64,000 nucleotides of DNA from Trichomonas vaginalis G3 (taxonomy: Eukaryota > Parabasalia > Trichomonadida > Trichomonadidae), in the NCBI RefSeq assembly GCF_026262505.1, contig NC_067206.1:23141896-23205895 (forward strand), written 5' to 3'. Made by a program: the position numbers and the translations under genes. Under the pieces are notes generated by a model that was not told the DNA's origin, did not search any database, and saw only the letters and a program-made list of their open reading frames with translations. Each line of letters opens with the position of its first letter. Within the stretch, counting starts at the first letter, position 1. Below are positions 30,854 through 41,279 of this stretch, in pieces.

Positions 30854-32287
30854 TTATGCACCCCATAATTTGACTTTCTTGTCCTTTCCACCTGAAGCAG
30901 CTCTTCCTCCAGCAGGTGACCAATCAACAGCGTAAACAGCATCTTCGTGTCCTGGCAAATCGTTTTTCATCTTTTGTCTTGCAATGTCCCAAACTTTTAG
31001 AGTTGTGTCTTCACTTGCAGAAATGAGCAAACGGGAGTCAGCACTCCATGACAGTCTGTAGACTGCTTTGATGTGCATTCCGGTGCTCTTTCCTCTTCCT
31101 CTGCCGAGATTGCAGATGAATTTTCCTGTCTTTCCATCAAATAATCTGACAGTTTTGTCATCACCTGCAGAAGCAAGCCAATATCCATTCGGACTGAACA
31201 AAACGTGGTGGATGATGTTCGTGTGTCCCGTTAAAAGCTTCATGTCCTCGAACTTCCCATTCTGGAACTTGTAAAGGAAGATTCTTCCCATTGAATCTCC
31301 GACAGCAACATTTTCACGTGGACATGTCCTGAGGAAGTTCTTGTAGCGCTTTTCCGCGGCAACTTTCATGTCTGGATCGACCAATTTGCCGTATTCCCAG
31401 CCACCTGTTCGTAAAACGTGTTGTGATGAGATGGATAAAGTACGGAGTTCGCTGCATTTGTCGCTTCTGACATCTAGCTGTTCGCCTGTATTGCTGTCGA
31501 ATGCTTTGAGTGTATGATCGTTAGAAGAACTGAAGATTACGCCTTGGCCGTTCCATGCGAATCCCATGACCAAGTTTTTAGGAGTATGGCCGTTGAGAGC
31601 GACTAATCTGCGACCTGTGCCACTGCAGAAGATGGCAACTTCGCCATTTGTCGTAGCAGCAGCGAGTCTTGGATGTGGAGATTTATTTAAGTGCATTGGC
31701 TCCCATTCGAGAGCGCAAACACCACCATTGGTGGCTTTGAATGTATTAGTAATCTGGAATGTATCATCTTCTTGCTTCTTGAGGATGATAATCTTTCCTT
31801 CTGTTCCTGAAACTGCTACTGTCTTCGAATCTGAATACCATTGGATGCATTGGATCCAGAACTTAGGTTCTGCAACTTTTATCTTCTGTTTGAGGTTCTG
31901 TGTGCCGACATCCCAGAAAATTACAGAGCCATCGCCACCACCTGTAGCAAGCTCCAATCCATCTGCAGAAAATGCAATGCAAAGGACTATATGTGTATGT
32001 CCTGGTAATGTTGCAGAACAGAAACTGACTGAACGGACTGAATAAATACTTTCTGGGCGATAAACAATTTGCATGACTTTTTCTGTTGATGGTGAGTTAA
32101 TAAGTTTGTCAAGGCCACCAAGAACGATCTCATCGTTCACGTAGAATGTGTATGGAGTTTCTTCTTCATTTTTCAACAGCTGATTGATCAAATCATTTAA
32201 ATTTTTAACGGTAGTTGTGGCAGGGAGTGAAATTTGCTCACCTGTTGATACTCCGTTTGAGTCTACGAACTCGCAAAGATACTGCAT
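30854..32287 (-). CDS. NLE1: Notchless homologue, 60S ribosome assembly factor
   Basis: 477 residues, matching the usual length of about 480-515. The N-terminal NLE domain (ubiquitin-like, about residues 1-80) reads MQYLCEFVDSNGVSTGEQIS, then KVMQIVYRPESIYSVRSVSFCSATLPGH-type sequence leading into the propeller. Eight WD40 blades follow, for example HTHIVLCIAFSADGLELATG, HIKAVYRLSWSADSRLLISA and DAVYAVDWSPAGGRAASGG, ending KKVKLWGA. In other eukaryotes Notchless/Rsa4 is pulled off the pre-60S particle by the AAA ATPase midasin (Rea1), which binds its NLE domain; the acidic residue for that contact is expected in the N-terminal domain. The gene is intact and intronless. Confidence 0.95.
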   Translation of the reverse strand: MQYLCEFVDSNGVSTGEQISLPATTTVKNLNDLINQLLKNEEETPYTFYVNDEIVLGGLDKLINSPSTEKVMQIVYRPESIYSVRSVSFCSATLPGHTHIVLCIAFSADGLELATGGGDGSVIFWDVGTQNLKQKIKVAEPKFWIQCIQWYSDSKTVAVSGTEGKIIILKKQEDDTFQITNTFKATNGGVCALEWEPMHLNKSPHPRLAAATTNGEVAIFCSGTGRRLVALNGHTPKNLVMGFAWNGQGVIFSSSNDHTLKAFDSNTGEQLDVRSDKCSELRTLSISSQHVLRTGGWEYGKLVDPDMKVAAEKRYKNFLRTCPRENVAVGDSMGRIFLYKFQNGKFEDMKLLTGHTNIIHHVLFSPNGYWLASAGDDKTVRLFDGKTGKFICNLGRGRGKSTGMHIKAVYRLSWSADSRLLISASEDTTLKVWDIARQKMKNDLPGHEDAVYAVDWSPAGGRAASGGKDKKVKLWGA

Positions 32288-32578
32288 TTTACTCCAAAAT
32301 TCTAGATTTTAATTTTCTGAACTTTACATTGAAAAGACATTTAGCTCTAAGAAATTTTCTTGAGATCGAAATCGGTGAGAATAATAAAAAGATAATACTA
32401 TGTATGAAGTTGCTAAATCAACTATTATCCAATTTTTCATGAATTCCTGAAATTGTTCAAAAATATGTATCCTTACACACAAACAGCTAGAAAACAACTT
32501 ATTTAACCATAAGTACATGTTCGTTAATGTATAACATACAATAACACCTATTATTGAACTGCGGAAACAAATTTTGAG
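32288..32578. other. upstream region of NLE1 up to the transposon boundary
   Basis: No gene or firm promoter element seen. It ends with ATTTTGAG (32571-32578), the target duplication of the neighbouring transposon. Confidence 0.4.
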
Positions 32579-32937
32579 AAACGTTGTAAAACTAAGATTT
32601 CCAATTCCGATTTGCTTCTAATTTTGGGGATATGGTCATTAGATGATTCTAAAACAAATGGCTGATATTTTTTTTCGAATCTGTCTGCTGGTTTTTGAGA
32701 TCTTGAAAAACGCATTCAATTTTAAAAATGTTTTTTAAAAAAAATTAGAAAAACCATAGTTTTTAAGATTTGTAAGTAATAAATTCGGTATTCATTAATT
32801 TTTTATAACTAAGTTAGGGTAGATTTATGCACAAAATCTATAATTTAAACCAAAATATAAAATACATGCGAAACAAAGAAAATCTAATGCGAGCCGGGGC
32901 TGATCTTATACTAGAAGTTTTAAAAAAAGTTTACGTG

Positions 32938-33003
32938 TTAGATTTAGCTCAGTGGTAGAATGCCCCTATCTGAAGTTGTGAGGTTCGATTCCTTTGAATA
33001 TCA
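32938..33003 (+). repeat. tRNA-like sequence in transposon copy B
   Basis: TTTAGCTCAGTGGTAGAATGC resembles a tRNA D-arm, and GAGGTTCGATTCC further on resembles a T-arm at the expected distance, followed by T-runs. The acceptor and anticodon stems do not pair well. The same sequence is present in copy A at 45938-46003, so it belongs to the element. Confidence 0.65.
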
Positions 33004-33063
33004 TTTTTTTCTTTTTTTTAAAAATGGTAAATTTTATTACAAAATATATTTATTTCGACAAAA

Positions 33064-33382
33064 ATAAGTCATTGCTTCACTGGAATAGCAAGTTCACCTG
33101 TATTGTATAAACCTGTGATGGAATTATAATCAATTGAGGAATTTTCAATAAGAGAGTTCAAAATTTCTCCAATTTCATTATTAATATCTTCTTCAGAAAC
33201 ATCAGGATGCAAAAGATGAATTTTATAAACAATATTTCTTTGGTGATTCCATCTTCACACCTAGCAATAAACTTCCATACTTCTTGAGTTTTTTGGTCTT
33301 TAAACTTTGCGCTATTAATTTTCTTTTTAGAAAGTTTTGTACGTTTTCTTCCCTGAACACAATGAAGTTCCGGTTTGTCCAT
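33064..33382 (-). pseudogene. second small gene of the transposon, copy B
   Basis: Counterpart of the 105-residue protein at 45556-45873 in copy A (starts MDKPELHCVQGRKRTKLSKK). A single-base deletion near 33231 shifts the frame after about 50 residues. The start overlaps the end of the transposase frame as ATGA. Confidence 0.75.
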
Positions 33383-33694
33383 CATGAGGTTTGATTCATG
33401 ACAAAGATTTGAGGAGTTTGATGAACAATAGGTATACTCTCTTCAGAGTCATCGCCTTTTATATCCACTTTGTATCTAGAAGTAATATTGACTCCTGAGA
33501 GTGGACTGCAGATGTAAGCAGAAATATGGATAGGTGAATGGACTTTAACAACTTCACTCACAAACTTCTTGAATACTTCTATTCCATCAGCATCAGGAAT
33601 GTCCCAGTTAGCAGCAAGAAAAAGGGAGTTAGCTGCTACAAATGGAGAAATGTCGATAGGAATGTTTACAGTACATTTATCTGGATTAAATGTA

Positions 33695-34722
33695 TGTTTC
33701 GTACCGAAATGGCTAACAAAAAAGTGACAGAAAACCTTAAATTGCGCGGCAATTTTAATTAAAAAAATAAACATGAATTTTTGTGATTGATATTATGCAT
33801 TTTATTTATATTATATAAGATTTAAATTTAGGGGAAAAATTGGAAAAAAAAATAAGATTGGAAGTCTTTAGGTAAGAAGGAAAGGGCAAGAGATATATAG
33901 TGTACCTATATACCTCTTGCCCTTTCATTCTAAGTAGAAATGGGAGAAACTTTGTCCTAAGTTATGCGACAAAGTTTCTCCGATTTCTAATGGGAATTGC
34001 AGGCTATGAGGCACTGATATATAATCAGTACCTCATAGCCTACAATTCCCATTAGACTTCCAAACTTTGAGTTAATGTCAAGACATTAACTCAAAGTTTG
34101 GAAAAAAGAATCAAGTCAAAAAACCTCAATTGCAGTTATATTCATTGTGTTAAATTTGATTTATTTTGAAATTTTTATAAATTAAATTTTATATAACATA
34201 AAGCGTTATGAATTAGTATTTCCATATGAATTTTATCTCGAAAATAGTAATTCTGTACAGTTATATTTCGGTTAATTTTGGAAATTTCTAGGAATACTTT
34301 AAGATAGTATGATTATATATAACTCTGCCTTCATGATTTATTTTAGCTTTCGCGCAAATATCAGTTAACTTAACTCCATTATTTGATTTTGTGATGGCTT
34401 CACAAAATAAATCAATCTCTTGGAGAATGTCTTCTCATCTAGAATATTTTCAATACTTTACATACAAACATTTTTATTTCCAAAAAACTTTTTAATTTTT
34501 TCTAGGATATATGAATGAAAATAGTTAGAACAAGATTTTGAAGCTCAAAACATTAAAAATTATTAAAGATTTGTATAATATGATTAAAAATGGGAAATAA
34601 TATGAGGCAATATAAAGGAATATGAATATTAAATAAATATATCTAAATAGAAAGAATCAGAAAAATCAAATTATTGGCGCCAAAAATGTCACCTTTTTGG
34701 TGAGCCATTTCGGTATGAGATA
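33695..34722. mobile_element. 1.03 kb non-autonomous element with a hairpin array
   Basis: Inserted into the transposase gene of copy B, as shown by comparison with the uninterrupted copy A near 45250. Ends are TGTTTCGTACCGAAATGGCT and the mirrored AGCCATTTCGGTATGAGATA. The 7-bp AAATGTA is duplicated at 33688-33694 and 34723-34729. Inside are a four-hairpin array (33879-34103) and a decayed helix-turn-helix remnant of an integrase-type gene near 34320-34440. The ends match those of the element at 34835-37111, so this is an internally deleted relative. Confidence 0.88.
33879..34103. repeat. four-hairpin array
   Basis: Four consecutive palindromes: about 33879-33926 (GAAAGGGCAAGAG... mirrored), 33936-33988 (AGAAATGGGAGAAACTTTG... 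mirrored), 33989-34054 (TAATGGGAATTGCAGGC... mirrored) and 34058-34103 (TTCCAAACTTTGAGTTAATG, mirrored). Stems are 20 bp or longer and nearly perfect. The order corresponds to the array at 35038-35330 and is the reverse of the array at 13976-14672. Confidence 0.93.
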
Positions 34723-35037
34723 AAATGTAATTCCTGTTTGATAATCACGACCTGGTGTTCTCCATTCCATTTCATATTGGAAATTTATCCGAAGAACTTC
34801 ATTTGTTTGAGCCAATGTCGTCATAGCCGTATCTTGTTCCGTACCGAAAAGGGTCACTAGAAAAAGTGACAAAAAGTGACACTTACTCTTATTTTTCACG
34901 CCAAAATTCTAAAGGGTTTTTAATATAATAATTATAATATATAAGGAATTTTATTAAAAATATGAAATTAAAATATAAAAAATTTAATAGTTAATTTAAG
35001 TTTGTTTTTTATTTTTATTTTAGAACTGTTTTCATAG

Positions 35038-35330
35038 GAATTGAAGGGTGCGAGGTATATAGTATGCCTATATACCTCGCACCCTTCAATTCAAACTCTA
35101 AATGGGAGAAACTTTGTTCGTATGTTATCTTATAAAGAAAAGTTTCTCCCATTTAGAAAGTGAATAGGAGCCTACCAGGCACTGATACATAATCAGTGCT
35201 TTGTAGGCTCCTATTCCCTCGAGAAAGTTCGAAAACTTGGTCGCAATTGCATCTGATTGAGACAAGTTTTCGAACTTTCTGGTAGGAATTGAAGGGTGAG
35301 AGGTATATAGTATGCCTATGCCTCTCACTC
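35038..35330. repeat. hairpin array, four palindromes plus the start of a second round
   Basis: Palindromes at 35038-35092 (GAATTGAAGGGTGCGAGG...), 35098-35158 (CTAAATGGGAGAAACTTTG...), 35160-35219 (GAATAGGAGCCTACCAGGC...) and 35222-35280 (GAAAGTTCGAAAACTTG...). A fifth, 35284-35330, is again of the first type. Sequences differ from the other arrays at many positions, but both strands of each stem changed together. Confidence 0.92.
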
Positions 35331-35388
35331 TCAGATTACATTAACGTACATAAAAAAATATTTTTAGATTGATTTTTACTAACCTGAA

Positions 35389-35638
35389 CCTCGGAGTAAC
35401 GAAGTATTCGTAGATATGATGTAGGCTATTGTTTTAAACGGTAAGCTTGGAAACTTTTGTTAGATAACTTAGCATTCGAAGTCACTTTTTGAACTTTCTG
35501 CGCAAAACTGTAGCCTCGGAGTACCGAGGTATTCGTAGATATGATGTAGGCTATTGTTTTAAGCGGTAAGCTCGGAAACTTTTCTTATATAACTTATCAT
35601 CCAAATCTACGATTTGCAATGAATCATCAGTAAGTAAA
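35389..35638 (+). repeat. 125-bp direct repeat, two copies
   Basis: CCTCGGAGTAACGAAGTATT with about 80 following bases recurs 125 bases later as CCTCGGAGTACCGAGGTATT. The second copy contains a perfect small palindrome, CCTCGGAGTACCGAGG. It lies between the hairpin array and the integrase gene. Confidence 0.85.
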
Positions 35639-35734
35639 TAATTGTATTAAAAAGATGTAAATACGATAATATTAAGTGTTTATTCGTAATGATTTGAGAA
35701 TTTGTTGAAAATTTATTGAACTTGCTCGAGATTT

Positions 35735-36970
35735 TCATTTTCTGAACTCGTCAATGCTTTCCTTAAGGTTTTTTAATTGACCGTCGACTATCCAGAATGG
35801 TTCTTGTTCTGGATTTCGATACCAGTGATCATCAATTTCACTGGCCTCGAATTCATTCGGCGTAAAGTAAACGTTCGTTTCAGGATTCACAGGCAAAGAA
35901 GAATGGGGCATATTATTGTAAAATCTGATGACACGTGGAAGATCTGATTCTGACTTGCAGTTTCTTTCCACGTATGGCCACCATCTCTCAATCTTACCAT
36001 TTGCCTGTGGATTGCCCGGTTGAATGAAAATATGCTCAATTCCACGTTCAACCAAAAGTTGATGAAATGAGCTTTTATTTTCAAGGCCGTTATCGTCCAA
36101 ATAGCGTATGGTGGTTGAGGTAGAGTACTTAATACTCTTTTAAGAACTGCAGTTGTATTTTGAGCTGTTTTTTCGGTAAATAAATTAAAATCTATGATTT
36201 TTCGCGATCTGTCGTCTATTATCGCAAACAAATATTTGCCTATTCGTTTCCTCCAATAGTGGATATCAGCATGCCAAATTTGATGACATTTGGATGCTAG
36301 ATAATTTCGAGGAATGTATTTTTGCTGATTTTCTTGATTTTGAGGGGGAGTATCTGCGATAATCGCTTCGTGTATTTTCCTGCCCATTCTATATGAGGGA
36401 GAATCGAAATTTTTTGTAATGTATGTTGCCGTTTGAAGAGATTCGCGTAATGGATTTATTTCAATAGGCGTACCTTCTATTGGAGTCACAACTGGAACTA
36501 AAGTTGTGCGGTCAACTTCATCGAGCCAGTTTCCAGACTCATAATTTATTTCTCCATTTTTTTGAATTTCTGATTGAATTTTTTTGAAATTCTTCTGGAT
36601 TCTTCTCAATATTGACAAGGTCTGTTTTCATTTTCTGAATAATTTTATTGATGCCTGCATCGGGCATTAAATCTTTCAAATTTGCATAAGCTTGGCAGGC
36701 ATCAAGATTAATTTCTATTTGTTTTCTTCCTCTTTTTGGAATTAATTCCAAATTATTTTCTCTGACAAGCTTTTTGAACATGGTTTTGGATATTTCACGA
36801 AAGGTACCATTATTTAAACGGGCCTTTTTGCAAATATCCTTTAGCTTCATTCCAGAGTTAATTTGTTGAACCGATTCCTTTAGCCATTCGATGTCAACTA
36901 ATTTTCTGGAGGTACGATGCCAGTGATATGGATCCAATTGATTTTTGTAAAAGTTTACAAAAACTTCCAT
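35735..36970 (-). pseudogene. rve-type integrase/transposase of the 2.28 kb element
   Basis: The N-terminal helix-turn-helix part (36539-36970) reads LVDIEWLKESVQQINSGMKL and continues to FKKLVRENNLELIPKRGRK. The catalytic core shows WHADIHYWRK with FAIIDDRSRKIIDF (first Asp), MDDNGLENKSS (second Asp) and NPQANGKIERWWPYVE (Glu). The coding sequence is spread over three overlapping frames, so a few breaks are present. It is related to the gene at 14953-16098 but clearly diverged. Confidence 0.82.
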
Positions 36971-37111
36971 TCTGAAAAATAGTATGGATTTGATATAAAA
37001 AAATAATATGTAATAGTGTAATATTGATTAAATAATAAAAATAAGTTTTTTTTAAAAATAATTTTGGCGCCAAAAGTCACTTTTTCTAGCGACCCTTTTC
37101 GGTATAGTATA

Positions 37112-38754
37112 GTCATAGCCGTATCTAAATCATATTTAAAATGACTCATAACGCGCAGCAAACCGAAAAGATGCTCTTCAGTCATTGTTGTTAAGTGAGA
37201 GAAATTTAAATTTTGATTCCTATTAAACTCAACAATGAACACCGAAAGAGCTCTTAACATCTGCTCAAGCATTATCTCGTTTGCAATGAATTTGAACTTC
37301 ACATTGATTTCACCTCTCTCTTCTGTTTGGAAATTGTTTTTAATTCCCATTTCGTCATGCTTACATAAAATTGACATTACAAGATGAACTGCTGTTATCA
37401 ACATGAACATTCTTGTGTCAAAATTAATAACTTCGTTGCGAATGCTTTCATACCATAGAGAAAATGGAGCAATGAACAGTGCTTCATTATAATATCCTGC
37501 TTGAAGTAGTTTTTCTAAACAAAACATGGAAAAAATTGCAATGGCGTATTTATCTTTCATTGCGCCGAGTCCACTCTGATCTTCCAATGCATCTCCTAAC
37601 TTTACGACCTCTTTGAGTTTTTCAGCTTGAATGCGGGAATCTTTATTGAAAGGAATTGCGTAAAGCTCGACATCTTTTCGAATAAAAAATTTTCTGTCTC
37701 TTTTTGATAAATGGACGATATCAACACTCCATACTTGATGATGTTCGATGTAATTTTGTGCTATTTGAATCAATTCATCTATATTTTTTGCTTTTTTAAG
37801 TTCTTTAATAAATTCTTGTTGTTTTTCTTTATATCCTGGGTCACCATCTGTAAAAATATATGATATTTCAATAAAATAAGATAATTGATCTATAACGGCT
37901 TGAATTTTCCCTATAATTGATGAAGCAAATCCATTTTTATAAGGAAGAATGCTAGCGACAAAATTTGGTGCTTCGAAATTCAAAGGAAGTGCAAGGAATA
38001 CAAATAAATCTTTGATATCTAAACTCTGAAAATTCTTGTCTTTTGATATCACTAATGATTTCAATTCAACAGCATCTAAAGCTATAGCAAAACGTCCTCC
38101 ATCTGGTATTTGATAGTTCATATATGATAACATTTTGTCTAAACATTCTGGATGTAAAAGAAAATCTTTCATATTATTTATGGGATCTGCAAAATAGTTA
38201 AATAAAGTCATTCTTGATGGAAATAAAGAAATAAAACGACGAAGTTGCTCATATGCAGATTCAGATTTAGTTTCTATTAAAAAAGCCAAATCTAATACTA
38301 TAGGATCATTTTCAAAACGAAAACCATGGGAGCTTTTTGCCATAATATTACCTAAGAGAACATTTATTGTTTGTTTTGTAATTTCAGGAATATAATCTGG
38401 CCAAATAATTTCAAAATAGGGTTCATTTGGTTTTTCTACTGTAGAATCGTTTTGTTCTTGTTCTGCTGCCAAAGCGAGCTTAATATTTTGAAGATTTTCC
38501 CTTCTTTGTTGTGCAATTTCAGCATCTCTTTCATTTTTAAGTACCTTACAGAATCTTTGAACAGCTAGATTATCACTGAGTATTAATTTTACATTCAATT
38601 CTTTAGTTTGGCCAGATTTTAGTTTTTTAATTTCATCATCAGTTGTAACAAAGGCTAATTTGCACTGATTTTGACTGTTTATAGCTTCTACCTGATGCTG
38701 GATATTCAAAAAATCATCTACTTTTGCGACTTTGAAGGTGAAAACAACAAACAT
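37112..38754 (-). pseudogene. transposase of copy B (N-terminal 540 residues intact, then interrupted)
   Basis: Reads MFVVFTFKVAKVDDFLNI and is open until the 2.28 kb insertion. After a charged N-terminal region the presumed catalytic core shows FAIALDAVELKSLV (candidate first Asp, about residue 229), SYIFTDGDPGYKEK (candidate second Asp, about 308) and VWSVDIVHLSKRDRKFF (about 345). The remaining C-terminal part continues at 34723-34834 and 33382-33694 between the inserts. The core layout and the 8-bp target duplication recall P-type transposases, but I would not assign the family firmly. Confidence 0.7.
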
Positions 38755-38759
38755 TTTAT

Positions 38760-40676
38760 AAAATTTCTTAAATTAAATGCAAAATAATTGTTGTAGCTAC
38801 TGAATAATTTATAGTTTTATTCATTTTCTATAAGCTATAACATATTAAATCAGTAAGTATTGTTTGAGTTACAGGAAGTTTCTTTACATTGATCAAATAA
38901 TTTAAAATAAATTTTAATAAGAAACTCTTTTTACAGGTTTGAGTAAAATGTAACCTTAAATATGGCCCTTATTGATTGTGTTTGCATTTAATCAAGTTGG
39001 TTATGCAACTTAGTAAATCAAGAAAAAAAATAATGGTCGAGATTTGCTAATAATGCTAAAAATGGATAATCATTTGCAACTATTGATCATCAACGTATTA
39101 TGAACTGTTAAATACAGATCAAAATTCAAGAAAAGATTTAATTTGACTTCTCTTTGTTACTTTGTTAATTAACAACAATAAATTTTGGCTCATGTATAAT
39201 GTTGTAAGCGCATAGTTCAACAAGATCATTAGGTGCTAATGAAAATTGAATTTTGATTTTACAATTTGGAGTGTTTATCGGTTTTGTATCACTACAGAAC
39301 ATTGATATTTATATTTAGCAACAACCCTTGAGAAATCATTAGTGCAACGTCAAGAAAATCTTCCGCGTTCGCACTAAGGTAATTCAAAATAAAAATTGAC
39401 AAAAAAAGAAAAAAGAATGTTTGCATTTGAATGAACCTTGAGCTTATTATTATGATTTTCATGAAATAACCATTTAGCTACATTGTAACAGAGCTTTTCA
39501 AAAAACTTTATGTATATAATGATTACCCCACCCATGGCATTATGATGATATTTTTCAAATAAATGACTATATTAATAAATACTGCTAAAAAATTTAGGTT
39601 ATGCTTAGAAACAGACTCAAATTTACTTTTTACAGCAAATTTTTATATTAAATTACTAATATTAAGTGAATTTCTCTATAATATGTTTGGTAAATCATAT
39701 TAAATACTGTGTATGGTAGGAAATGATAAGCAATCTTAGTATGTATAGAAAATTTGTACATTATTTCATATATCGGTTATTAGAATGACTTAAATGAAAT
39801 GTTATTACGATCCATCAAATTAAATTGAATATTATCATTCTTTTATATCACTCTCATACTTGAATCAAATGAAATTGAAAAGTAATTGATTTAAAAATTT
39901 AACTTTTTGCCTAAAATGTTTTTATTACATAATTACATTAATTGCTTATTGCAATGGAATTGATAAAATATAATAATACTAAAATTTTTTAAAAAATCTG
40001 CCATGTAAAGTTTAACGTACAATCTCCTATTTTCTAGATTCAAGTATTGCCTCTATTATGTGTTCATAACTTTAGATATTCTATGACCCTCAACCCAATC
40101 TACACTTTCATATGTAACTATTTTTGCAGGGCACTAATTTATTAGAAAAATTTGCAATCCAAATTACCCAGGCAAGCAAAACACAACTTCATTCAATATT
40201 TCCGATAGTAAAGATTTCCAACTAAAGATAAATATTTGGTGATATTCTCCCAACAATGCTTACATTTACAAATCCAATATCGATTTCAAAATTGAGCAGA
40301 CAGATTTACAAATCCATTTATCACATTTGCAAACATCTATACATGAGTAGATATATGCAATTAGAAGCAAATCGGAATTGCCAATTTTTAATTAAAATCT
40401 AACTAAGCTTAATTTGAATAAAAACATTTACTATATATGATAATGAAGCATCTTATATCGAAATGAGTTCATAACTCCATTTTTTACTTTAACGCAATTT
40501 AATTCTTTCCATTAAGTAGAACTATATATCTAACCATATCCATAAGATACTTTATGAAGTGTTAAACACTTCTCTCGTTTGCATGTTCCTCACCTTGAGG
40601 GAGACTCCAAACTTGCTCGATCAGGATTCCTCCAGGGTGTCCAAAAATTTTTAAGGTTAAGAGCTTTACAACATTT
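38760..40676. other. gene-free 1.9 kb of transposon copy B
   Basis: AT-rich, no reading frame of note. It is almost identical, in reverse complement, to 41592-43508 in copy A. Confidence 0.7.
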
Positions 40677-40684
40677 ATTTTGAG

Positions 40685-41279
40685 CAAGATGCAATTAGAG
40701 TTTCTATTACACAATCAGCATATATGATACATTATATCACATGTTTCATCTGTAAAAATCACTGATTGATTATAAGAGGTAAAATTACATTTAGATGTTC
40801 ATGAATATCGTTACTTTGCCAATTTAGCGTCATATTATGGTAATATATGACAATGACGTTTTCAATTTTGATAAATATTATTGAAAATTAACTAAATTTA
40901 TGAAAATTCAAATATATTATTTTGCTTCATCAAATGGAATTCTTAATTAGTGACAAGCATTACTTCTAAGTTTAGTGCTTACTCTATCTCCTGAATATTA
41001 TCTATTCACACATCATAACCAGAGTGGAGACACTTCTATTGATATTCATAATTTGATATTTCTAGTTAATTCGATCATAATCATATAGAATCATACTTAT
41101 TTATTTGAAATAAATATGGAGAAATTTTTTCAAATTATAGAACTATTTGAAATACAATAGAGACCAATACTGATATGGATGTATAGGATATCAAAGAGCC
41201 TTTATAATAGTAATACTATGATGGACAAATGCTAAAAGTTGACTCAGTTATAATCAAATTTTTGAACTCAGGGATATTA
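40685..41279. other. spacer between the two transposon copies
   Basis: About 595 bases that do not match either transposon. The minus strand shows short Ile/Leu-rich fragments that could be a distant part of the importin-like pseudogene at 46742-48032, but this is weak. Confidence 0.35.

Larger units (their letters stand above)
34835..37111 (-). mobile_element. 2.28 kb integrase-type transposon inserted in copy B
   Basis: Ends TGTTCCGTACCGAAAAGGGT (left) and the mirror ACCCTTTTCGGTATAGTATA (right); inner parts also match (CTAGAAAAAGTGAC, GCCAAAAT). The 15-bp GTCATAGCCGTATCT occurs on both sides (34820-34834 and 37112-37126), an unusually long duplication. Contents from left to right: a hairpin array, a 125-bp direct repeat, and an rve-type integrase gene on the minus strand. 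This is the better-preserved relative of 33695-34722. Confidence 0.88.
32579..40676 (-). mobile_element. 8-bp-TSD DNA transposon, copy B (with two later insertions)
   Basis: The ends read AAACGTTGTAAAACT (left) and AGCTTTACAACATTT (right), a 15-bp inverted repeat, flanked by ATTTTGAG on both sides (32571-32578 and 40677-40684). Subtracting the inserts at 33695-34722 and 34835-37111 with their duplications leaves about 4.77 kb, the same length as copy A. It carries a transposase gene (minus strand), a second short gene, a tRNA-like sequence near one end and about 1.9 kb of gene-free DNA at the other. The 8-bp duplication fits P-, hAT- or Merlin-type elements; the superfamily is not settled. 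Confidence 0.9.

Noticed and set aside
31068-32045. Plus-strand frames within the NLE1 locus
   Set aside because: Antisense shadows of a conserved WD40 gene.
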